Origin: Pseudoalteromonas denitrificans DSM 6059 | GTDB lineage: Bacteria > Pseudomonadota > Gammaproteobacteria > Enterobacterales > Alteromonadaceae | Direction of reading: 5' to 3' | DNA: 64,000 bases | Assembly (NCBI RefSeq): GCF_900112265.1 | Contig: NZ_FOLO01000016.1 | Span: 39,541 to 103,540 of the forward strand | Shown here: positions 1-9,576 of the stretch, piece after piece | How the letters are laid out: every line of letters begins with the position of its first letter | Position numbering within the stretch: position 1 is the stretch's first letter | Translations under genes and position numbers: made by a program | The notes under the pieces: generated by a model | Databases searched by the model: none | What the model was told of the DNA's origin: nothing | The model's input: only the letters and a program-made list of their open reading frames with translations

Positions 1-1
1 A

Positions 2-187
2 GTTCAACAAGACTATCAATTAAGGGTTTTAGCAGATGATATTGCACAACTGATATACAAGGCCAAAATATGTGTTAAAGGAGCATCTAACATTAAATAT
101 TCACACAGAAGTTCGATATATAAACATAATGGTAAGCATTGGCAAATGCAATTTCATCAAGGAACGCCCTGTGAGTCATTTATTTAA
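2..187 (+). CDS. DUF4440/SnoaL-like (NTF2-fold) protein, C-terminal part
   Basis: An open frame enters from the left edge and ends at TAA 185-187, giving 61 residues. The tail reads YKHNGKHWQMQFHQGTPC, which matches the usual end of DUF4440 proteins: a basic strand, a Trp, then a HQGTPC-type close. The family has an NTF2 fold and is often of unknown function, so no substrate can be given. The N-terminal part lies outside the window. Downstream, within 20 bases, begin the decayed copies of the next gene's start. Confidence 0.6.
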   Translation, partial: VQQDYQLRVLADDIAQLIYKAKICVKGASNIKYSHRSSIYKHNGKHWQMQFHQGTPCESFI

Positions 188-206
188 TAAAAAGGATGTG
201 TGATCA

Positions 207-293
207 GTGTCGCTAAGTGAGCGAGTGATAAGTATATTAAAGGTGCAATTTGGCATGCAAATATATGTTAAGCATTTCAAACTATGTTGTTAA
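207..293 (+). pseudogene. Decayed copy A of the start of the kinase-like gene at 397
   Basis: A GTG-started frame of 28 codons, with AAAGGA at 191-196 ten bases upstream, reads SLSERVISILKVQFGMQI and then loses similarity. It aligns with LLSELAIST-LKAAFGNGIQI at the start of the intact gene at 397. The DNA is also similar (cgctaagtgagcgagtgata against tgttaagtgaacttgctata). The stop TAA 291-293 lies inside the beginning of copy B, so the two short frames overlap by 10 bases. Function is unknown. It is either a relic of tandem duplication or a short upstream ORF. Confidence 0.6.
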
Positions 294-406
294 GTGAATT
301 AACGATAAATATGTTAAAGGTGAGGTATACAAACGCCTCACATATTCAAGTTTTATGGCGTGATTGTGCTTTAAGTTTCAAAGGAGCGTGTAATTTGTGT
401 TGTTAA
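284..406 (+). pseudogene. Decayed copy B of the start of the kinase-like gene at 397
   Basis: An ATG-started frame of 40 codons begins MLLSELTINMLK and continues YTNASHIQVLWRDC. The intact gene has MLLSELAISTLK and ITNVTLIQALWSDF at the same places, so this copy has lost about 7 codons in between. No good ribosome site is seen before ATG 284. The frame ends at TAA 404-406, inside the first codons of the intact gene (GTG 397). This repeats the 10-base overlap seen between copies A and B. Coupled translation A to B to the intact gene is possible but is inference. Confidence 0.65.
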
Positions 407-1401
407 GTGAACTTGCTATAAGTACTTTAAAGGCGGCGTTTGGGAATGGTATACAAATTACAAATGTGACGCTTATTCAAGCTTTATGGAGTGATTTTGG
501 TCAATTGCTCAGAGTTGAATTAGTTAAAGCGCCAGTGAAAAGTGTGATTATAAAACGTATATCCGTACCAAATGATAAACATCATCCAAAGGGTTGGCAC
601 AGTGTTCATGCTTCACAGCGCAAAGTTCGCTCCTATCAAGTAGAAAGCCATTGGTATCAGAAGATGTCAAAAAGCTGTCAAGCAAGGGTTGCCAAATGCT
701 TTTTAGTTTCATCAAAATATGATGAAACTGTGATTGTGCTAGAAGATTTAGCGCTATGTGAATTTACACCTAAAACTCAGGTCTTTAGCCTGCAGCAAGT
801 TAAACAGTGTCTTGATTGGTTAGCAAAATTTCACGCTCAGTACTTAAATATTCAATCGAATCGTTTATGGCACATTGGCAGTTATTGGCATTTGGCTACG
901 CGAAGTGGAGAATTGGCTGCTATGGCTGATCAACAACTTCAATTTTATGCTAAAGATATAGATAATAAGTTGAATCGTTGTCAGTATCAAACCTTGGTAC
1001 ATGGAGATGCAAAACTCGCTAATTTTTTATTTAATAAACAAAAAAAACAAGCTGCAGCGGTTGATTTTCAATATATTGGAGGGGGTGTTGGTATTAAGGA
1101 TGTGATGCTTTTATTGAGCAGTATGCCCCAAAAATTAATGGCACATGAACAAGCCTTATTAAACTTTTATTTTATGCAGTTATCACAATATTTAGACCAT
1201 TTTCATCCTAATGTGAAAACACAGGATGTATGCCATCAATGGCGTGAATTATACCCTTATGCATGGGCTGACTTTGTTCGTTTTTTAAAGGGCTGGTCAC
1301 CTGAACATGCAAAGTTAAATACACATAGCTTATCCCTTACTGAGCAAGTATTACATAATTTAAAAAGTGGTCATGATACAAGCAGTCCTACTTCGAATTG
1401 A
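397..1401 (+). CDS. Aminoglycoside-phosphotransferase/EcKinase-like small-molecule kinase
   Basis: This 334-residue protein has the protein-kinase-like fold of the APH/choline-kinase superfamily. Visible parts are a lysine strand near residue 53 (IIKR), a hinge VLEDL at 114-118, the catalytic loop HGDAKLANF at 202-210 (Asp 204, Asn 209), and VDFQ at 222-225 supplying the metal-binding Asp. These fit a phosphotransferase acting on a small hydroxylated molecule; the substrate cannot be told. The start is taken as GTG 397, ten bases after AAGGAG (381-386); TTG 400 is an alternative. Two decayed copies of its first 30 codons lie just upstream. It converges with the methyltransferase gene on the other strand. 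No signal peptide is visible, so it is probably cytoplasmic. Confidence 0.75.
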   Translation: MLLSELAISTLKAAFGNGIQITNVTLIQALWSDFGQLLRVELVKAPVKSVIIKRISVPNDKHHPKGWHSVHASQRKVRSYQVESHWYQKMSKSCQARVAKCFLVSSKYDETVIVLEDLALCEFTPKTQVFSLQQVKQCLDWLAKFHAQYLNIQSNRLWHIGSYWHLATRSGELAAMADQQLQFYAKDIDNKLNRCQYQTLVHGDAKLANFLFNKQKKQAAAVDFQYIGGGVGIKDVMLLLSSMPQKLMAHEQALLNFYFMQLSQYLDHFHPNVKTQDVCHQWRELYPYAWADFVRFLKGWSPEHAKLNTHSLSLTEQVLHNLKSGHDTSSPTSN

Positions 1402-1459
1402 AAGCAAGGCTGCAATTTTATTTACCATATATAGCACTTAGCTGTATAGAATATGAGAC

Positions 1460-2455
1460 TTACTTACGTTTAATGGCTTCAATTACAGATAGAGGCCCAA
1501 AAGAGGTGTGTATTTTAGCTATGTCAAATCCAGCGTATTGCAATAAATCTTGCCACTGAATAAGCGTTCTTTCTTTTCCGTTTAAAGTTAACATCATGTG
1601 TATATCAAAAAATTTACTTAAATGAGGCTCGTTTGGTTCAGGAATAGGACCAAACTCAGCAATGAATATTTTACTTGTTGGCTTCATTACCCGGTTAATA
1701 TTTGAGAGAATTTTAATGCATAAGGCATCATCCCAGTCATGTAAAATATGTTTTAGAAAATAACCATCACAGTTAGGAGGTACGGCGTTAAAAAAATCAC
1801 CAGGCTCAAGTGTCATTCTTTGCGTCGCATTCACATTTGATATCACTGCGGGTTGATCAAATAAAACCCCTTGCATATGCGGGTTATGAGCTAAAATTGC
1901 TTTAAGTAAATCACCATAAGAGCCACCTAAATCAACTAATGTTTTGATGTCAGAAAAATCTAAACTTTCCATCGCATTAATCATGGCTATTTCATCATGG
2001 GTATAACTGCCCATTGCTTTTGAAAATACATCTAAATGTTCAGGTCGGGTTTGAAACAAGTCAAAATAATTATCTACATTGAACACTTTTTTTGATGCTA
2101 ACTCACCCGTTTTTAAATTTTCAGCTAAGTGGGTCCATAACATGACATGTTCATAACTTGCTTCAAGTAAGACTTTATTTACTAACGATTGTGGGTGAGA
2201 GCGTGTTAAGTAATTGCCCATGTCGGTTAATGAAAAATGGTCATCATATGTGTGTATGACTATACCTAAAGTTGCTAATGCCCGTAATAGTCTATAACAG
2301 TTGTCATTCTTTAAATTACATTGTGTTGCTATCGCTTGTGAAGTTAAGGTTTTACCTTCCAATGCATCTCCCATGTTATTTTTTACAAAGGCAAAAACCA
2401 TTTGAGAAACCCAGTGCCCGCTTGAGTATTGGGCTATTTGTTCGATTGCATTCAT
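1460..2455 (-). CDS. SAM-dependent O-methyltransferase (COMT/HIOMT-like)
   Basis: The protein has 331 residues with the two-part layout of class I O-methyltransferases of the caffeate/acetylserotonin type. An N-terminal winged-helix dimerisation part covers about 10-85, and a Rossmann SAM domain follows. The SAM motif is VDLGGSYGDLL at 174-184. HILHDWDD at 236-243 carries the His 239 that acts as base in this family. Length is normal. It probably methylates a hydroxyl of a small molecule; the substrate is unknown. It stands alone: the neighbour on one side converges, and 128 bases with no obvious element separate it from the next minus-strand gene. Confidence 0.8.
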   Translation of the reverse strand: MNAIEQIAQYSSGHWVSQMVFAFVKNNMGDALEGKTLTSQAIATQCNLKNDNCYRLLRALATLGIVIHTYDDHFSLTDMGNYLTRSHPQSLVNKVLLEASYEHVMLWTHLAENLKTGELASKKVFNVDNYFDLFQTRPEHLDVFSKAMGSYTHDEIAMINAMESLDFSDIKTLVDLGGSYGDLLKAILAHNPHMQGVLFDQPAVISNVNATQRMTLEPGDFFNAVPPNCDGYFLKHILHDWDDALCIKILSNINRVMKPTSKIFIAEFGPIPEPNEPHLSKFFDIHMMLTLNGKERTLIQWQDLLQYAGFDIAKIHTSFGPLSVIEAIKRK

Positions 2456-2583
2456 ATGAGTCCTGTACAGCTAATTTTATTTTTAAAAATAGTGCCATTT
2501 ATTTCTTAAGATAGTCTTAAGTTTGGTAGGCTTTAAGTACAAAATACTTTTTAATATGCTTTGAATAGGTAAAAAATTACAAC

Positions 2584-2811
2584 CTAAGGGCGTGTTTTTA
2601 CATCAGGTTGATAATCTATTTCACCAGTATCATTTACCGTTAGATATTTATCATCATTTTGGAATACAGCAAGGTTTCCATCGTCTTTTTTTCTGATGAA
2701 AGCCAGTTCAAAACCCAAATTTTCAGCTTCATCTAAATGAGACTCTTGAGATAAAGTTAATGCTTTAAGTAGACTTTGAAGCTCTGCTTCTATTTTTCGC
2801 CGATCTTTCAT
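2584..2811 (-). CDS. Small acidic protein of unknown function
   Basis: I do not recognise this family. A longer frame opens at 2844, but the better start is ATG 2811 because GGAGGG lies 8 bases before it. That gives 75 residues (MKDRRKIEAELQ...). The first half is a charged helix, LQSLLKALTLSQ. The second half reads as short beta strands with conserved-looking aromatic spots (ELAFIRKKDDGNLAVFQND). There is no signal peptide or membrane segment. A 13-base palindrome, TGTCG-AAA-CGACA (2855-2867), lies about 45 bases upstream of the start and could be an operator; nothing links it to a known regulator. Confidence 0.6.
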   Translation of the reverse strand: MKDRRKIEAELQSLLKALTLSQESHLDEAENLGFELAFIRKKDDGNLAVFQNDDKYLTVNDTGEIDYQPDVKTRP

Positions 2812-3030
2812 TGTTATTCCCTCCTTCATTGAGAATAGAAACATAATCTAGGTTTGTCGAAACGACAGCTGAATTAAAAGTATTTAATTATAAGGTTTAA
2901 TTTTGAGTTTATGGTTTGTAACTTAGCATTATGCTTTTTGATAAAATGAGTTGTATACTTTTTGATATTCTAAAATAAGGTTTTAATCAAGCTTAGAAAC
3001 AGGCATGACTAAAATAAGATATGTACTCAA

Positions 3031-4209
3031 ATGCCACATATTTCTTTATTAGCTTTAAAGTATTTATTTGTTATGAATATTTGTATGTTTTGTTCAAACT
3101 TAGTGCATGCTTCAATGTCACTTAATACCCCCGTAAAAAAATGCAAAACTTGGGCTCTTTGGGATGATTTTAAACAAAATTTTATTACTCAAGATGGCAG
3201 AGTGATTGACTTGCAATCAAAAAATTATATTTCAACTTCTGAAGGGCAGTCCTATGCGTTGTTTTTCTCTTTAATTGCAAACGATAAAATCATGTTTAAA
3301 AAATTGTTAGCTTGGAGTCAAAATAATTTAGCTTATGGTAATTTAAATAATCATTTACCTGCGTGGGTGTGGGGGTTAAAAAAAGATAAGCGTTACGGCA
3401 TTATAGATAAAAATCCGGCTACAGATGCAGATTTATGGCTTGCGTATACGCTAATTGAAGCTGGACGTTTATGGCAAAATAAGCCTTATAAAGCACTAGG
3501 GTTACAATTATTAAAACAAATAATAAGTAAAGAAACCGAGCATATTCCTGGTTTAGGTTTGTCATTATTACCAGCTCCATATGGGTTTAAATTAGATCAT
3601 AATATTTGGCGTTTAAATCCCAGTTATCTACCGCTGCCAATATTAAAACGATTTTCTATTAAACCAGGCTTTGCAACTTGGAAAAATATATATAAAACAT
3701 CAGCTAAAACAATATTACACACTTCAATAAAAGGTTTTTCACCTGACTGGGTACTTTATTCTAAAAATAAAACGTTTCACTACAGTATAAAAAATACTGA
3801 TTTAGGCAGTTATGATGCAATAAGGGTTTATTTATGGGCCGGTTTAATGAATGAAAAAGCAGAGTATAAAACACAGCTATTAAAGCAATTGTCACCTATG
3901 GTAAATAGCACTAAAGCATTGGGTTCAGTTCCTTTAAATACTTATGCTAACACTGGGAAATATAAAAAAAAGGCATCATCAGGTTTTATGGCCGCTTTAT
4001 TGCCTTTATTAAAAAATACACACAATCACTTTTTTTACCAACAAGAATACCAAAACTTACAAATCGCACTTTTAGAAAAACCGAATAAAAATTATTACCA
4101 AAGTGTTTTAATGCTTTTTAGTTTAAGTTTTATTGATGGCTTATACCACTTTGATAAAAACGGCTTTCTATTTACTCATTGGAATAATCAAAATTGCGTG
4201 AGCATATAA
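3031..4209 (+). CDS. bcsZ: Periplasmic endo-1,4-beta-glucanase, GH8
   Basis: This 392-residue protein is a glycoside hydrolase family 8 enzyme of the BcsZ type, which trims or releases cellulose chains in the periplasm during export. The segment around 10-28 is a signal peptide. The catalytic acid Glu 71 sits in STSEGQSYAL. The acidic motif ATDADLW (Asp 132, Asp 134) and GSYDAIRVYLW further on are family hallmarks. It is the first gene of a cellulose operon with the cyclase, bcsA, bcsB and bcsC; in enterobacteria bcsZ usually sits between bcsB and bcsC. About 110 bases separate it from the cyclase gene, so that gene may also have its own promoter. Confidence 0.9.
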   Translation: MPHISLLALKYLFVMNICMFCSNLVHASMSLNTPVKKCKTWALWDDFKQNFITQDGRVIDLQSKNYISTSEGQSYALFFSLIANDKIMFKKLLAWSQNNLAYGNLNNHLPAWVWGLKKDKRYGIIDKNPATDADLWLAYTLIEAGRLWQNKPYKALGLQLLKQIISKETEHIPGLGLSLLPAPYGFKLDHNIWRLNPSYLPLPILKRFSIKPGFATWKNIYKTSAKTILHTSIKGFSPDWVLYSKNKTFHYSIKNTDLGSYDAIRVYLWAGLMNEKAEYKTQLLKQLSPMVNSTKALGSVPLNTYANTGKYKKKASSGFMAALLPLLKNTHNHFFYQQEYQNLQIALLEKPNKNYYQSVLMLFSLSFIDGLYHFDKNGFLFTHWNNQNCVSI

Positions 4210-4318
4210 GTGTGATAAAACATAAATGATTTAGCTTTTAAATTAGTAAATTGAACTTGCTAGTTCGCTATTTTACACTAGTTTTAAAGGCAGACTCTTC
4301 ATCAGGGCTTGTCTTTTT

Positions 4319-5185
4319 ATGGCAACATCAGGACCAGATATATCATTATCGGCTGAACAACTCTTAGCGGAAAGAAAGCGCTTAGAAACCATGTTTAAAG
4401 ACCAGTTTACTAAATTTATAACTGTGATGTTCACTGATTTAGTCGATTCTACAAAAATGACTGAATCGCATGGTGATTTGACCTCTCGTGAATTAATTAA
4501 ACGTCATGACGATATTATTAAAACCATAATTCATACGCACCATGGCAAATTAGTTAAAACCATGGGTGATGGCACAATGTCCTATTTCGAAGAAGCACAA
4601 AATGCCATGTCAGCCGCCGTTGCGATTCAAAAAAAGCTTCAAGATGTCAATAAAAACAAAGAAAATAATATACCAATTAATGTACGTATCGGCTTGAATT
4701 ATGGCGAGGGCATAGTTGAAGAAAAGGATATATTTGGCGATGTTGTTAATGTTGCGGCTCGCTTTGAGGCACTCGCGCAATCAGGTGAAATTTATTTATC
4801 AGAGTCAGTATTTCAAGCCCTACCAGATAAAGGCGAATTTTATACGCGCATAATTAAACAAGCCACGTTAAAAGGTAAATCAGAGCCTGTTAATGTGATG
4901 AAGTTATTTTATAAAGCAGATGAAATTGAATACGACATTAATCATATTGAATCAAATCCAACGTCTGGTGGTATCAGTGTCTTTGGTATTTTTAGAGTCA
5001 TCATTTTTTTTATAATCATCGCAAGTATTATTTATGCCTTAATGTGGAGCGTAACATTTTTTGAAAAAACACCTGAAGTTGAAGACGTCAGATCCAAAAA
5101 ACATACAACACAAGTTATAAAAGACATTAAAGAAAACCCTATTACTAAAATAAGGTCTAAAACTAATGCAAAAAGAACGGCTTAA
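4319..5185 (+). CDS. Class III adenylate cyclase with C-terminal membrane anchor
   Basis: The 288-residue protein starts with a coiled-coil-like helix (8-30), then a class III cyclase domain (about 33-200). All catalytic residues are present: metal aspartates Asp 40 (FTDLVDST) and Asp 84 (MGDGT), the ATP-specifying pair Lys 80 and Asp 137, and Asn 144 and Arg 148 in FGDVVNVAARFE. The Lys/Asp pair predicts cAMP rather than cGMP as product. One transmembrane helix at about 221-244 anchors it, followed by a basic tail. The last 20 bases overlap bcsA, so its synthesis is probably coupled to that of the synthase. A cyclase inside a cellulose operon is unusual. The upstream ribosome site is weak. 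Confidence 0.88.
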   Translation: MATSGPDISLSAEQLLAERKRLETMFKDQFTKFITVMFTDLVDSTKMTESHGDLTSRELIKRHDDIIKTIIHTHHGKLVKTMGDGTMSYFEEAQNAMSAAVAIQKKLQDVNKNKENNIPINVRIGLNYGEGIVEEKDIFGDVVNVAARFEALAQSGEIYLSESVFQALPDKGEFYTRIIKQATLKGKSEPVNVMKLFYKADEIEYDINHIESNPTSGGISVFGIFRVIIFFIIIASIIYALMWSVTFFEKTPEVEDVRSKKHTTQVIKDIKENPITKIRSKTNAKRTA

Positions 5186-7370
5186 AATACCTTTATTAAG
5201 TAAAGTAGTTTTTGTTGTTTCAGGTATATTAGTTATATATTTAGCGAGCATTTCTCAGGTGCCTGAGGTGGCAATTTGGACTGGGTACGGGTTTGTTGTC
5301 ATCGGTTTAGTGCTTAAAAAACGAAAATATATAAAACATGATGCGACTCGTATATTTGTAATTGTTTTATTAGGTTTTGTGTCTATTCGATACTTAATGT
5401 GGCGTATAACAGATACTTTAGTTTATACAGGGGCTTTTGATTTCTTTTTTATGGCCTTAGTTTTTGCAGCCGAAATAGAAGTTTCTATGGTGCATTTTGT
5501 CGGTTTGTTTTCAAATATGATGCCTGTAAGAAGGCCTGTCTCTCCTAAAATTCCACATACTTTAAGTAAAATACCCAGCGTTGATATTTTTATTCCTACT
5601 TTTAATGAGCCTGTTGAAGTGGTTGAAATAACAGCATTAGCTTGCCTAGACTTAGATTATCCTAAACAAAAAGTGAACATTTACATTTTAGATGATGGTG
5701 GCACTGAGGCTAAACGAAATGATCCTATTTTGGGTAGCACCGCATGGTATCGACATAATAGGCTCAAAGAGTTTGCAAAAGATCATCATATAAAATATAT
5801 CACTCGCGCTAAAAATGAAAAGGCAAAGTCGGGTAATATTAATAATGCGTTAAAACAAACCTCAGGAGAGTTAATTTTATTTTTAGATTGTGATCATGTA
5901 CCTGGACGAGAATTTTTACGTGAAACCGTTGGTTGGTTTTTAAAAGACCCTAAATTATTTTTAGTTCAAACGCCTCATTTTTTTGTCAATCCAGATCCTT
6001 TAGAGCAAAGCATGCATACATTTCATACTGTACCCAGTGAAAATGAAATGTTTTTTCGCTCATCTTTACCGGGTATCGACTTATGGAACTCTTCGTTTTT
6101 TTGTGGTTCTGCCGCAGTACTTAAACGTAAATATTTAGAAGAAGTTGGTGGTGTGCATGGTGAAACAATCACAGAAGATGCCGAAACATCAATGAAATTG
6201 CATAACATGGGTTATAACAGTCTTTATTTAAATAAGCCCATGGTATGTGGTATGACACCTGAAACATTCAGTGATTTTATCTTACAACGTACTCGCTGGT
6301 GCCAGGGAATGATACAGATTGGATTAATGTTTAATCCAATCATGCAAAAGGGACTCAGTTGGTATCAAAAAGTGTGTTATTCAAGCTTTTATATTTTTTG
6401 GTTTTTTGGACTGGCAAGAGTGATGTTTTTGATTGCACCGAGTTTATTCTTAATTTTTGGCTTGCAAATATATCATGCATCGGTTGATTTGGTTTTGGTC
6501 TACGCTTTACCACATTTATTAGCAAGTTTAATTTCAGCAGACATTATATATGGCCGTTATCGTTGGCCGTTATTTTCTGAATTATATGAAAGTATTCAAT
6601 CTTTGTTTTTGTTCCCCGTTGTTTTAGGGGTGATTGCTAACCCTAAATCACCAGCTTTTAAAGTCACACCTAAAGGTCAGACGCATGAAGAAATGAAACT
6701 GAGTCCGTTAGCGAAACCATTTTATTTTATTTGTTTTATATTATTACTTTCTATTCCATTTGCTATTCATAAATGGCAAACAATGCCTTTATTACGAGAC
6801 ACCATAGAAGTGTGTAGTGTCTGGCTAATGTTCAATTTACTTATGGCATTCAGTGCTATGGGGGTTTTTTGGGAAAGGCATCAAGTGCGTCATTTTCATC
6901 GCGCCATTATGAGTGAACAAGTTAAATTTTCTATAGATGATAAAACAAAACCATTTTGTGCCAGTGTGACCGATATTTCAATCTCAGGCATTGGGCTTTT
7001 ATTACCTGATGAGCGCCCTTGGGGTAAAGAACAGAACATCAAAGTACACTTTAAAGATAAATATGGCCGCCATTATCATTTACAAGCCATTGTTAAACGT
7101 ATCATAAAAAGGGATAAACACATTTATTTAGGATGTGAATTTGTTGATGTGAAAAGTCATTTTAGTGAACTTATTCACCTTATATATGGTGACAGTCAAA
7201 AATGGCAAGACTTTTGGTTTAGACCCCTTAAAAAACCGTCTGTACTGCGTATTATGTGGATGTTTTTAAAGTGTGGAAAAACAGGTTTTGTTGAGACCTT
7301 TTCAGGTCTGAAAAAACTACTTTTAGAAAGTAAAAAATCAGGAAAACAGCCGAAGGAGAGTGAGTTATGA
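5166..7370 (+). CDS. bcsA: Cellulose synthase catalytic subunit with PilZ domain
   Basis: The 734-residue membrane protein is a GT2 family processive synthase that polymerises UDP-glucose and exports the chain. The family D,D,D,Q(Q/R)xRW set is complete: DDG 176-178, DCD 241-243, TED 336-338, QRTRW 374-378. Membrane helices flank the GT domain. The C-terminal PilZ domain keeps the c-di-GMP-binding arginines (Arg 575 and Arg 579 in VRHFHR) and DISISG at 603-608, so activation by c-di-GMP is expected. The protein is shorter than E. coli BcsA because the N-terminal extension is missing. It overlaps the cyclase gene by 20 bases and bcsB by 4 (ATGA), which means strong translational coupling. Confidence 0.95.
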   Translation: MQKERLKIPLLSKVVFVVSGILVIYLASISQVPEVAIWTGYGFVVIGLVLKKRKYIKHDATRIFVIVLLGFVSIRYLMWRITDTLVYTGAFDFFFMALVFAAEIEVSMVHFVGLFSNMMPVRRPVSPKIPHTLSKIPSVDIFIPTFNEPVEVVEITALACLDLDYPKQKVNIYILDDGGTEAKRNDPILGSTAWYRHNRLKEFAKDHHIKYITRAKNEKAKSGNINNALKQTSGELILFLDCDHVPGREFLRETVGWFLKDPKLFLVQTPHFFVNPDPLEQSMHTFHTVPSENEMFFRSSLPGIDLWNSSFFCGSAAVLKRKYLEEVGGVHGETITEDAETSMKLHNMGYNSLYLNKPMVCGMTPETFSDFILQRTRWCQGMIQIGLMFNPIMQKGLSWYQKVCYSSFYIFWFFGLARVMFLIAPSLFLIFGLQIYHASVDLVLVYALPHLLASLISADIIYGRYRWPLFSELYESIQSLFLFPVVLGVIANPKSPAFKVTPKGQTHEEMKLSPLAKPFYFICFILLLSIPFAIHKWQTMPLLRDTIEVCSVWLMFNLLMAFSAMGVFWERHQVRHFHRAIMSEQVKFSIDDKTKPFCASVTDISISGIGLLLPDERPWGKEQNIKVHFKDKYGRHYHLQAIVKRIIKRDKHIYLGCEFVDVKSHFSELIHLIYGDSQKWQDFWFRPLKKPSVLRIMWMFLKCGKTGFVETFSGLKKLLLESKKSGKQPKESEL

Positions 7371-9559
7371 ATTTTGTTTGGGTCAAAATATTACTCTTAT
7401 TGCTACTCATTTGTAGCAATGTTGCGATGGGTAAAACAATCAAGGTACCGCTCACTGATATCTTTCCGGTGAAAAGTTTAGACTTAAGGTGCATAGATGC
7501 AAAATATGAACTTAAGTTGCCAATACCTGAACGCTGGAAAATAAACAGTGCGCGTTTAAGTTTCAGCTATATTAATTCCGCCTCATTATTAAAAAAGAAT
7601 TCTCAACTTGTAGTTAGGCTAAATGGTACACCACTGGCACAAATGAAGTTAGACCCTAATGCCCCAGAAGGGAGTGCTGAAATTAATCTTCCACCACTCT
7701 TATTACAAGCAGGTTATAACAACGTTACTTTTGGTGTCAGCCAGCATTATGCGACTCAGTGTGAATTGCCTTGTGTACCAGAGCTTTGGACACGATTAAA
7801 ATTAGACCAAGCATTTATTGAATTTGATTATCAGCTAAAAGAATTACCACAAAAAATATCTCAGGTTGCTTCCGCTTTATTTGATGAAAAAAGCTTTGTT
7901 GATAATAAAGTTAATATCATTACGCAAGACCGCACTGATAAAGTACTTTCTTTAGTAGGGGGGGTCGCCTCTGGTATTGGCATTAGGTTCAATTTTCAAC
8001 CTCTTGAATTTACTTCTTTGTCTCAAATACAAGAAAATAGTGATAACTTATTAATAGGTACGAAGGAGTTTGTAGAATCTTACTTAGCACAATATGATAT
8101 AGAATTTGATGTTTCTAAACCCGTTGTTAAAATATTTCCTCTGCCTACTAAGGTGTATGATGAAGAAAATGGTGACTACTTCCGCGCTGATAAACGACAT
8201 GCCTTGATAGTGATTAGCGGTATCACAGAAAAAGAAATTAGATTGGCTGCTGACTCTTTTGATATTTTATCATTGCCTTTTCCGGACTCATCCAAAATGG
8301 AGCTTTATGAATTTGAAATACCGGATATAAAATTATATTCGGGTAAAAATACTTTAGGCACAGGTGTTGACTATCCATTTAGTAAAATGGACTTCACAAC
8401 GCACACCTTTAGAGGGTTTGCGGGTTCAAATAAACAGATAAACTTTAGATTACCGCCTGATTTTTTAATTAAACCAAACCAATATGTGAAAGTGAAACTT
8501 AACTTTGCATATGGTGCGGGTTCTCGTCTTGACTCTGTTTTAAATGTACTTTTAAATGAAAAGTATATTGCATCTATTCATTTAGATGATCCCAGAGGCG
8601 GGTTAATCAGTAATTATGAAATTGATTTGCCAACTTATTTATTTAAAGGCGGCGCTAATTCACTTTCATTTCAACCTGTAATGACGCCATTGATCACTGA
8701 GAACTGTAGTTTTGTTCATACGGAAAACTTGTTTTTAACCTTGTTTGATAACTCAAATTTACATTTCCCTGATATGCCACATCAAATTACGATGCCCAGA
8801 TTAGATCTTATGTTTGTAAATGGCTTCCCTTATACACGTTGGCCTGATGGTTATCAGGCAAAAATATATATTCCCCAAGTAAATGATCAAACCGTTGCAG
8901 CGGCACTCAATATTATGGGGTTATTAGGGCAAAAAAATGGTTACCCTTTATTGAGTATGGAAATTACCAGTACACTTCCACAAAAATATGATGGTGAATT
9001 AATTGTGATTGGTAAAATATCAGACTTACCTAAAAAGTTGGCTGAAATAGCACCGCTGTCAGTTGGTGAGCAATACCGTGTTCCTTATCCCGTATTTAAA
9101 TCTTCTGATGATGAAAATACAGTCGCAATTTCGACACAAGACAGTGAAATTAGTTTACAAAAAGGCATTTTAATGCAATTTCAGTCGCCAGATGTATTAG
9201 GTCGAAGCATCGTTATGCTAACGGCTAAAAGCGATGAAACGGTAGAAAAATTAAGTCAGGCTGTGACGCGAGGCGGCGTACAGTCAAATATTAAAGGCGA
9301 CCTTGTTCTAATTGATTTCATTCAAGATGAAAATGCTGAGCCCGAAAGTACTAAGTTTAACTATGCAACAACAGCTATAAAAGTTGGTAAAAGCTATATT
9401 ACAGGCAAAGGCGGAAAAATATCACCAATTGAGTCGATAATGGTCAATAATCCAAATTTATATTGGGGACTTATTTTTGGATTGATCATTATATTTGCAT
9501 GGTTGTTCTATTGGATTTTAAATCGCCGACGTATCAATAGGCAAAATCAAGCCCAATAA
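7367..9559 (+). CDS. bcsB: Cellulose synthase periplasmic subunit
   Basis: This 730-residue protein begins with a signal peptide (about 1-22), has a long periplasmic part made of alternating jelly-roll and flavodoxin-like domains, and ends with a single transmembrane helix (LYWGLIFGLIIIFAWLFYW) and a basic tail. This is the BcsB layout: the C-terminal helix packs on BcsA and the periplasmic domains guide the glucan. Its ATG overlaps the bcsA stop by 4 bases. No separate bcsD, bcsE, bcsG or bcsQ gene is present in this window, so the operon is a reduced one. Confidence 0.93.
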   Translation: MNFVWVKILLLLLLICSNVAMGKTIKVPLTDIFPVKSLDLRCIDAKYELKLPIPERWKINSARLSFSYINSASLLKKNSQLVVRLNGTPLAQMKLDPNAPEGSAEINLPPLLLQAGYNNVTFGVSQHYATQCELPCVPELWTRLKLDQAFIEFDYQLKELPQKISQVASALFDEKSFVDNKVNIITQDRTDKVLSLVGGVASGIGIRFNFQPLEFTSLSQIQENSDNLLIGTKEFVESYLAQYDIEFDVSKPVVKIFPLPTKVYDEENGDYFRADKRHALIVISGITEKEIRLAADSFDILSLPFPDSSKMELYEFEIPDIKLYSGKNTLGTGVDYPFSKMDFTTHTFRGFAGSNKQINFRLPPDFLIKPNQYVKVKLNFAYGAGSRLDSVLNVLLNEKYIASIHLDDPRGGLISNYEIDLPTYLFKGGANSLSFQPVMTPLITENCSFVHTENLFLTLFDNSNLHFPDMPHQITMPRLDLMFVNGFPYTRWPDGYQAKIYIPQVNDQTVAAALNIMGLLGQKNGYPLLSMEITSTLPQKYDGELIVIGKISDLPKKLAEIAPLSVGEQYRVPYPVFKSSDDENTVAISTQDSEISLQKGILMQFQSPDVLGRSIVMLTAKSDETVEKLSQAVTRGGVQSNIKGDLVLIDFIQDENAEPESTKFNYATTAIKVGKSYITGKGGKISPIESIMVNNPNLYWGLIFGLIIIFAWLFYWILNRRRINRQNQAQ

Positions 9560-9576
9560 CATTGTTGGGGTAAATA

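Noticed and set aside
2272..2514. Plus-strand frame over the methyltransferase start
   Set aside because: It is antisense to the conserved dimerisation domain and has no homologous look or ribosome site.
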